Below are positions 57,934 to 64,000 of a DNA stretch of 64,000 bases, in pieces. Each line of letters starts with the position of its first letter. Position 1 is the stretch's first letter. A program made the position numbers and the translations under genes. The notes beneath the pieces were generated by a model, which saw only the letters and a list, made by a program, of their open reading frames with translations, ran no database searches and was not told the origin of the DNA. The DNA comes from Brachionus manjavacas (Eukaryota; Rotifera; Eurotatoria; Ploima; Brachionidae), in assembly GCA_019054805.1 (NCBI GenBank), contig JAHQIY010000030.1:62001-126000 (forward strand). Direction: 5' to 3'.

Positions 57934-58795
57934 AAAAAAATTTTGTTTTTAGTTTTATAATTCTTTTTCAATAGTACTTGGGAGAATTTTTCAATGATAA
58001 ATCCTGGCTTTCAAAATGAAAGACCTGAGAGACCAGCAAAAGAAGATAGTGCAATTGTCCATATTTCTGACATGCAAAGTCAGAAAGGAACTTTGAATGA
58101 ATTCAAAAAAAGGCGAAAATACAAATTTTAAATTAATAGATTTTATTTTTAGTTTTATTTTAAAATAAAATATTGATAATGAATCGTCATCTTCTAGAAT
58201 TTTCTTCTTTCGCTTTCACTTTTAACTTATAAGTCTTCAATTGCCTCAATTTTCATTATAAAAGAATTTTTTAATCTTTAATGCTTAAAGCAACCATTAA
58301 TGTGTTGATAAAAATGAAAAAATTCCATTTACAACAAAAAAACTAAGAAATTAGGTATTTTTTATTCAAAAATTTTTAAAATGAAATTTTAAAAATTTTA
58401 AACTAAATTAATCAATTTTTGAATCAACTCTAGAATGAAAGCGTTGTGAGTTATAAAAAATAGATCAGGCAGACCGGAAGAAAAAAATTTGGTTTATTTT
58501 TCTATTATAATTTTTATTACCAATATATAATTAAAAAAATAAAATAATCAATAAATATTTTAAATTGAATCTTGTTCATTTTTTTAAAGAATTTTTAAAG
58601 AAATTATTAACTTTAAAATTTTCAATAAAAAATTCAAAAAGCTCATAAATAGGCTTCTTTTATAATTTTATTTTACTTCTTTTTAATTAGAGTTCCCGCT
58701 TAGAGACGAAATAAATTTTGTTGTTTTTGAATTTAATATATTAAATTATTAATTATTCTACTTTATTTTTAGAAAATTAGAAATTTAAACCGAAA
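57934..58795. other. AT-rich spacer with possible last exon
   Basis: 57975-58130 holds an open piece ending KRRKYKF-stop, possibly a sixth exon of the preceding gene. The rest is AT-rich. 'tcttgttcatttttttaaagaatttttaaagaaatta' at 58569-58605 recurs at 59471-59507, upstream of the next gene, and may be a shared promoter element. Confidence 0.45.
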
Positions 58796-59375
58796 ATGTC
58801 CATACATATATCTAATATAATTAATGATCCACAAACAATGCATTTATCCTATGAAATGGGTGGTGTTTTCGAATTAGATACAGGAAATATCACCAATATT
58901 CAGAACGGAAGTCCAGAAACACTGTTACTGGAATCAATTCCAATATTTCCTATATCCGATGAACTAATTTCATGGCATACGCATCCAATTTCGTCGAATA
59001 TCAGGAAAAATAACTATCAAGGACAGTTTGACGAAAATGAAATTAAAATTCATTTTGACGCATTTCCATCGCCAATCGATATTGAAAACTTACTGAAAGC
59101 AGCCTTTCATTATGAAGCTGACACTCAGGAAATTATCTTTTCTGAACAAGGCAACTTTATAATTCAAACATTTATTTTTTCCAATCAACAATTGGATGAA
59201 ATAAAAAAAAGAAATAGAAGAAGATATAAACGATATTTGTGATGTAATGTCGAATATCTCAGTGTCTTCTCATAATTGCGAAAGCATTTCTGTGGAGAAT
59301 ATAGTCGAAAACTATCTAGCAGATTTCGAAAATTCTAACATAAATTTTTTAAAATTAAGCATTTTTTTTAACTAA
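58796..59375 (+). CDS. JAMM/MPN-type isopeptidase
   Basis: ATG at 58796. The first 95 residues contain a complete JAMM metal-binding set: E20 in YEMGGVF, H61 and H63 in SWHTHP, S92 and D95 in FPSPID. This is the signature of MPN+ zinc isopeptidases, which remove ubiquitin or ubiquitin-like modifiers. Length is small (148 codons to 59242). A one-base change in the A run at about 59203 would instead extend the frame to about 59375, giving a Glu/Asp/Asn-rich tail (YLADFENSNINFLKL) that looks more natural than the Arg-rich end. The short domain resembles stand-alone JAB proteins of phages and mobile elements. It lies between two element genes on the same strand. Confidence 0.7.
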
Positions 59376-59574
59376 TAATAACTTTAATAAATTGATTTAA
59401 TAAAAATTTTGTTTATACCCAACCCTGAACAAATTATATTGATAATTCATTTTAAATAAAATATTTCAAAATCTTGTTCATTTTTTTAAAGAATTTTTAA
59501 AGAAATTATTTTCTTTAAAGCAAACTCTTTACATCTGAAAATTAAAAAAAATTTAAATTTTAGTATTTATTAAA

Positions 59575-62030
59575 ATGCATACAGCAAAATTCGATAACAA
59601 AGAAAAACTAAAAAATATAATTGTCAATTATATGAAAGATAGAGGCTTGACTGATTTGAAGGGAGGACACAGAACGTCTAGTTCACATTTCCTAGAAATT
59701 TGTGAAAAATACTTTGAAAAATCAAAAGAATATTTAAAATTGGAAGCCCTTAATTTATATGTAAAATGGAGACCAAACGATAATGGGATTAAAAAATACA
59801 TATTAGAAGAGCTACGTTGCAATGAAAAACTCTCAACAAATTCAGAAAAAAATCCTCAGCATCATGAATTTGTTTTTTCGTATGATGAATGGAAAAATTT
59901 AGAAGAAACAATTACTTCAGCAAGAAGGAAAAAATTTTTATCAGCAGCAAATGCATTAATATCAAAGAAAATTCAATCAGATGGAATAAATTGCTTATTC
60001 AAGCTCAAAAACAATTATTTTTGTTCTGTTAGATGTAATAATTATTCAAAAAATTTTTGGAATGGAACTTTGAAGTGTGTTCGTTGTAGCAAAGAGTTTA
60101 AATCGTTTATAAAGACAGAACCATTTGAAAATTCCAATTGCAAACTGATATTAATTTCAGAGACAAATTTTTGTAAAGAAAAAGTAAATTTTGCAATTTT
60201 ATCAAATAATCTATCGAGAATTGAACGAAAAGCCATTCAAAAAGATATTTATTCTAAAGGTCTTATCAATTTTCAAACCGAAAACGATTTTTTAGAAGAT
60301 GATGATTTTAAAAAACGTGAAATTAGTTATACGTCTCTAAGAAAACTCAAAAGTCAATTCAGACACAGATTTCAGCTAAATAATGATCTTCGAATTGATT
60401 CTGACGCTACAAAACTAGTATTTGATCTTTTGGTACCAAAAACATCAAAGTCCTTAATTGAAGGATATATACAAGAAGTTGTTTCAAATCCATTTGGCGC
60501 GCTTTTGGTATCAGAAAAACAAGCAAAAATGTGGGGTGTTATTCAAGAAAACAACCCAGTTTGGTTTTTTGATGCAACTGGTAAATTAATGCTAAAGCTA
60601 AAGGATCAACAAGAAATTTTATTATATTCTATTGTTTGTCATGATCAGACTTTTAAAAACTTAATCCCTATCGCCGATTTTTTATCAAGTTCAAATGACA
60701 CCATAACAATTTACTGTTTTTTAAAAAAAATTATCGAAAGATTTCATAAATATTCTTTTTTTCGATACCCGAAATTTTTCAATACCGTCTTTTCATGGGC
60801 AAACATTAATGCATCTTTGAGGGCTTTAAATAATCTAGAAATCATGGATTATTTAGAGCTTGCATACGAACTCATAGTAAAAAAAACATGTGGGCCTCTT
60901 TACGAATAAAAACATGTGTCTATATTTGTTCGACTCATTTGCTAAAAAATGTTATTGATGAAACCGAAAAAATTGTTGGTAGTAGTGGAAGTTTACAATC
61001 AAATGGTCATGTAAAAAAAACTTTTATATGTAGCTTTAGCTTACTTCAGAATAGCACATCAATCGAGGAACTTTGCCAAATTTTTGAATGCATTCAAATT
61101 ATTTTCATGACAAAATTCGAAAATGAAATTTTAACCCAAAAAATCCAAAAGCTAGAATTCTTTTTATCCACTAGGAATGCAAAATGGCTAAATAACATAT
61201 GCTATGATAAGAATAAGATGGAAAATGATATCAAGAAACAAATTTTCTTTTTCGAAAATAATGATCAAAATTTATTGCAGGAATCACCTTTTGCCAAATT
61301 TTTTCTCGATCTTTTAAGAGTAAATCAGAAAATTATAGATAATATAAATGAAAACAATGTCTTGATGCTAAAGAACATATTTTATTCACCTAGACTTTTT
61401 GAAATAATAAAAAAGAAGCTTCATTTGGCGCCTTTATGGACAGGTTTAATGATTAATAGCGAATTTCATGGCAAAACTCGTTTTTCAAATAATAACGTTG
61501 AGAGTTGGTTTAAGCATTTGAAAAATAGTGTCTTAAATATAAATAAGCGTGTTCGATCTTGTCGTTTACTATTCCTAAGTGAAATTTCTATGCCTTTGTA
61601 TTTCTATATTAATCATAAGTATAAAGAATTCTATGAAGACATAGCGAATATCAGGCTCGGCACACTTCGAAAGAGAGAAAATTCAGACCATAGAGAAATG
61701 TGGAAATTTAAGAAACCGGCAAAAAATTGTGTTGGTTACCATAATGTTGTTTTCAATATTGACAAGCAAAAAAATGAGAATGATATACCAAAGGAAAACT
61801 TTTTTGTTGACATTTATAGTGAAGGGTCAAAAAAATTGGAAAATTCAGCAAATGAAATTGAAATAATCGATACAGAAGTTCCAATGGATATTGACAAAAA
61901 ACATGAAAATAATTTCGGAAATTTTATCTATTTTAAAATTGCAAATTTTCTAATCCGAAAAAAGGCAATTGACGATATTTTAACAAATAAATGGCTTACT
62001 GATAATGTAAATATTTCGAAAATTATTTAG
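59575..62030 (+). pseudogene. large DDE transposase (NOF/MULE-like), frameshifted
   Basis: ATG at 59575. N-terminal 230 residues: a helical region, then a zinc-binding module (CSVRCNN, CVRCSKEF). The RNase H-fold core has WFFDATGKLMLKL (first Asp, residue 333), the second block at residue 405 where TDFSWA is expected but reads TVFSWA, ICSTHLLKNVIDE, and NNNVESWFKHLKNSVL (Glu codon at 61500). A frame change at about 60885 in an A run splits it into 444 and 380 codons; the remnant at 16.8 kb has one more base there and reads through. 'DATG ... TDFSWA ... NNxxESWF' is a known transposase-like family, probably related to MULE/NOF. This copy has lost one catalytic Asp and its frame. Confidence 0.85.
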
Positions 62031-62062
62031 ATAAATTTATTTATTTCTAAATTAAGGAATTA

Positions 62063-62798
62063 ATGGCTTTTGCAAAATGCGTTGTTAGTAACTCTAAAAA
62101 GAAAATTTTAATTCTCGATTGTTTTCATTCAACTCAGATTTTTAATGAAGGAAAATTAAATAGTGAAATTGGACTTGGAAATTATTTTGAAGTAGGTTTC
62201 TAATTGATAAGTAAAAGCTCTTGTTAAAAAATTATTCAAGTTTAAAAATTTTGATGTAATTTTCGGTTTTATTAATGAAAACTTAAATCATTGGTCAATG
62301 ATGTTTATTGAATTAAACGGAAGTAAATTTTACTATGTTGATCCATTAGGAGAAAAAATAGAAAATCAGAAAAAATCTTTTGAAAACTGGAAGTAAGTAT
62401 AAGTCAGTTTTTCATCTAAAATGTATCTGTATATATTTTTTTAAAGAAGATTTGCTTCTACCGTTGAATCACTGAATAATAGAAATTGGAAACAAGCAAA
62501 ATGTGATCATTCACTTCAAAATGATCCTAATAATTGTGGGGTATTTGTGAGCTTCTTTCTAAAATGTCTTGAAGAGGGAAAACCGCTCTTTTTCAATACG
62601 TTGAATAGTTCACTTCAAAAATTGCGTTCTGAAATGATTCGTACCTTCAGAAAAAATTCTAGTGAAAATTTCTGTTCCAAATGTGGTTCAGAAATCAAAA
62701 CATTTAAAAATATTGTGAAAGGTGATTGCTTTCATAAATTTCACCAATCATGTATTGAAAATTATGAATTAAATCAGTCATGTCCAATTTGTTTTTAA
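62063..62798 (+). CDS. ULP1 (C48) protease fused to RING-H2 finger, 210 aa
   Basis: Three exons with GT-AG introns that keep frame: 62063-62191, 62241-62392, 62447-62798. ULP1-family cysteine protease of the SUMO/NEDD8-specific type: catalytic His in NHWSMMFIEL, Asp in YYVDPLGEK, and Cys in NNCGVFVSFFLKCLEEGKP, with the preceding Gln/Asn region LQNDP. The last 45 residues form a complete RING-H2 pattern: CSKC, then GDC-FH-KFH-QSC and CPIC (C-x2-C-x14-C-x-H-x2-H-x2-C-x10-C-x2-C). All catalytic and zinc ligands are present and the frame is intact, so this is the best-preserved gene of the element. It follows the transposase by 32 bp on the same strand. Confidence 0.85.
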
Positions 62799-63149
62799 AA
62801 TAAATGATTTGACAAAAATTTTTTTTAATCTATATTTAACAAATAAATCTGTTAAATTAAATTGTAAATTTTAACTAAATAATTACGAAGGTAATAAGAT
62901 TATTAACCATATTTTACTAAAAGTATTTATAATTTGGCTTTCCAGCGAGTGTGCTTACTTAATAAGCTAATTAAAATTTTAATAAAGTTAAACTAGAATT
63001 ATTTTAGGCCTTTTAAATCCTTAAAGTCTTAAAATTAAATTTTTAATCTTCTAAAATTAATTTAAAATTTAAAACTGATTTTAAATTTAGACAAAACCTA
63101 TACAATATTTGAATATTTTAAATTCAAAAATGTCCGAAAACCTAAAAAA
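62799..63149. other. AT-rich spacer
   Basis: The first 70 bp match the 3' flank of the dead ULP1 copy at 10986-11056. No other feature. Confidence 0.4.
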
Positions 63150-63444
63150 AAAACAAATTCTAAATGTGATCCATACGTTGAAATTAAGGATGGATCAGAC
63201 AATGAGAATTATTCCAAAGATGAATTCAATAATGAATCAAAGGATAAAATTATTGTTAAAACATATGTTATTTCATCCTCACTAAAAAGCGATCTGGTCG
63301 AATCTCAACTAGTGAAAATTGATGATGGACCAAAAAAATGTATCAAAGTGAAGGAGAGTCCAAAAGAATGCAAGCAATTCTTTGATTTTGGCGAAGAAAT
63401 ACATTCAAATAGTTTAGATGATTCTTACATAGAGACATTTGTGG
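63150..63444 (+). CDS. first part of coiled-coil gene, hypothetical
   Basis: An open frame of about 98 codons: SKCDPYVEIKDGSDNENYSK, IIVKTYVISSSLKSDLVE, CKQFFDFGEEIHSNSLDD, up to a GT near 63444. It lacks an in-frame ATG; an ATG at 63130 would reach it with one base removed from an A run (63147-63156). It is acidic, Ser/Lys-rich and has no known motif. It is likely the 5' exon of the mini-exon gene that follows. Confidence 0.45.
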
Positions 63445-63588
63445 TTTGTTTTTTAAAATTTATGTTTTTAAAATTTTAAACAATTTTATCTTAAGAATAA
63501 ATCATTTGAGCTAGTTGAGAATATTTCAAATGGAATTTCCAATTTTTTGAATATTTAATAATCAAAAAAATTTTCTTTAATTCTAAAG

Positions 63589-63998
63589 GCAAAGTCTGAA
63601 CGAAAAACTTAACGGTATTGCTGAAGAAAATAAAAAATTAAATGCGCAAAAGTACGATCGAAAAATTTGTCTTAAATTAAATTAATATTTCTTTTTAAAG
63701 TGAAAAATTGTCTAAAATATTCAACAGCAATAAAGTAAAGAAAAAAGATCTAGAAGTTGAACTGTAAGATTTAAAAATGATACAAATGAATTTATATAGA
63801 ATTTTTACTTATAATATAAGTAAAAGCCTAAAGAGAAATTTAAATGCTTTTTCCGAAGAAAAAGAAAAATCTACTGAAGAAAAGTAAGTGATACAGAAAA
63901 ATTAATTAAAATATTAATTTAAATTTTTTGAAGAGAAAATATGGCCGAAAAACTCAGCAAGTGTGACGCAGCTAAAGCTCATCTAGAGGATGAAGTGT
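63589..63998 (+). CDS. coiled-coil gene made of 63-nt mini-exons (runs off window)
   Basis: Four exons of exactly 63 nt (63589-63651, 63714-63776 approx., 63821-63883 approx., 63934-63996 approx.), each bordered by AG and GT and each starting and ending in the same phase (one base, twenty codons, two bases). Each therefore codes 21 residues, three heptads: SLNEKLNGIAEENKKLNAQ, EKLSKIFNSNKVKKKDLEVE, SLKRNLNAFSEEKEKSTEE, NMAEKLSKCDAAKAHLEDE. Introns are 45-65 bp. The exons resemble each other, so the gene grew by exon duplication. The last GT is at the window edge, and more exons probably follow. Confidence 0.65.
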
Positions 63999-64000
63999 AA

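Overview
The window looks like nuclear DNA of an invertebrate metazoan with a very AT-rich genome and short introns: 45-57 bp in the hAT and ULP1-RING genes, and up to about 160 bp in the 57 kb gene. The animal assignment rests on fragments of BIRC6, SETD1, a MAP4K3-like kinase, an axonemal-type dynein heavy chain and GT92 glycosyltransferases. Two short interstitial (TTAGGG)n-type patches fit a non-insect telomere, but the phylum cannot be fixed from the sequence. Almost every recognisable gene is broken. The window is mobile elements, repeats and host-gene fragments, not an ordinary gene neighbourhood.

Layout. 0-5.6 kb: a broken coiled-coil gene (-), a decayed MULE transposase (+) and a coding-like 60-bp tandem repeat. 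5.6-11.1 kb: a 440-bp repeat, then pieces of a MAP4K3-like kinase, dynein heavy chain, an unidentified protein and BIRC6, a LINE fragment, a hairpin-repeat array and a dead ULP1-RING gene. 11-20.8 kb: AT-rich ORFs, a FLYWCH-MULE remnant (-), a remnant of the 60 kb transposase (-) and a Ty3/Gypsy element (-). 20.8-28 kb: a hAT element with palindromic AAGTCA arrays at both edges and a 15-bp satellite inside a foldback. 28-32.4 kb: an inverted copy of the hairpin-array unit, a larger BIRC6 fragment (-) and a gag fragment. 32.2-36.5 kb: a 1.15-kb near-perfect inverted repeat around a CR1/L2-like LINE, overlapping GT92 pieces. 36.5-40.7 kb: two more GT92 copies. 43.0-45.0 kb: a reverse transcriptase-RNase H element closed by about 30-bp terminal inverted repeats. 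45.8-53.4 kb: an element-type protein fragment, a second 440-bp repeat and a SETD1 pseudogene in two blocks. 54.1-64 kb: eight tandem hairpin repeats, then five adjacent + strand genes.

The main candidate for a new system is 47-64 kb. The order is 440-bp repeat, host-gene fragment, hairpin array, conserved tail, then a 273-aa five-exon gene, a JAMM-type isopeptidase, an 820-aa-class DDE transposase, a ULP1 (C48) protease fused to a RING-H2 finger, and a gene with 63-nt mini-exons each coding 21 residues. The same order, more decayed, is present at 5.6-11 kb, and an inverted copy of the array and tail lies at 28-29.3 kb. This suggests a large foldback-like (possibly NOF/MULE-related) DNA transposon that carries ubiquitin/SUMO-pathway genes and is associated with host-gene fragments. 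That model is inference; the repeated order and the motifs are read directly.
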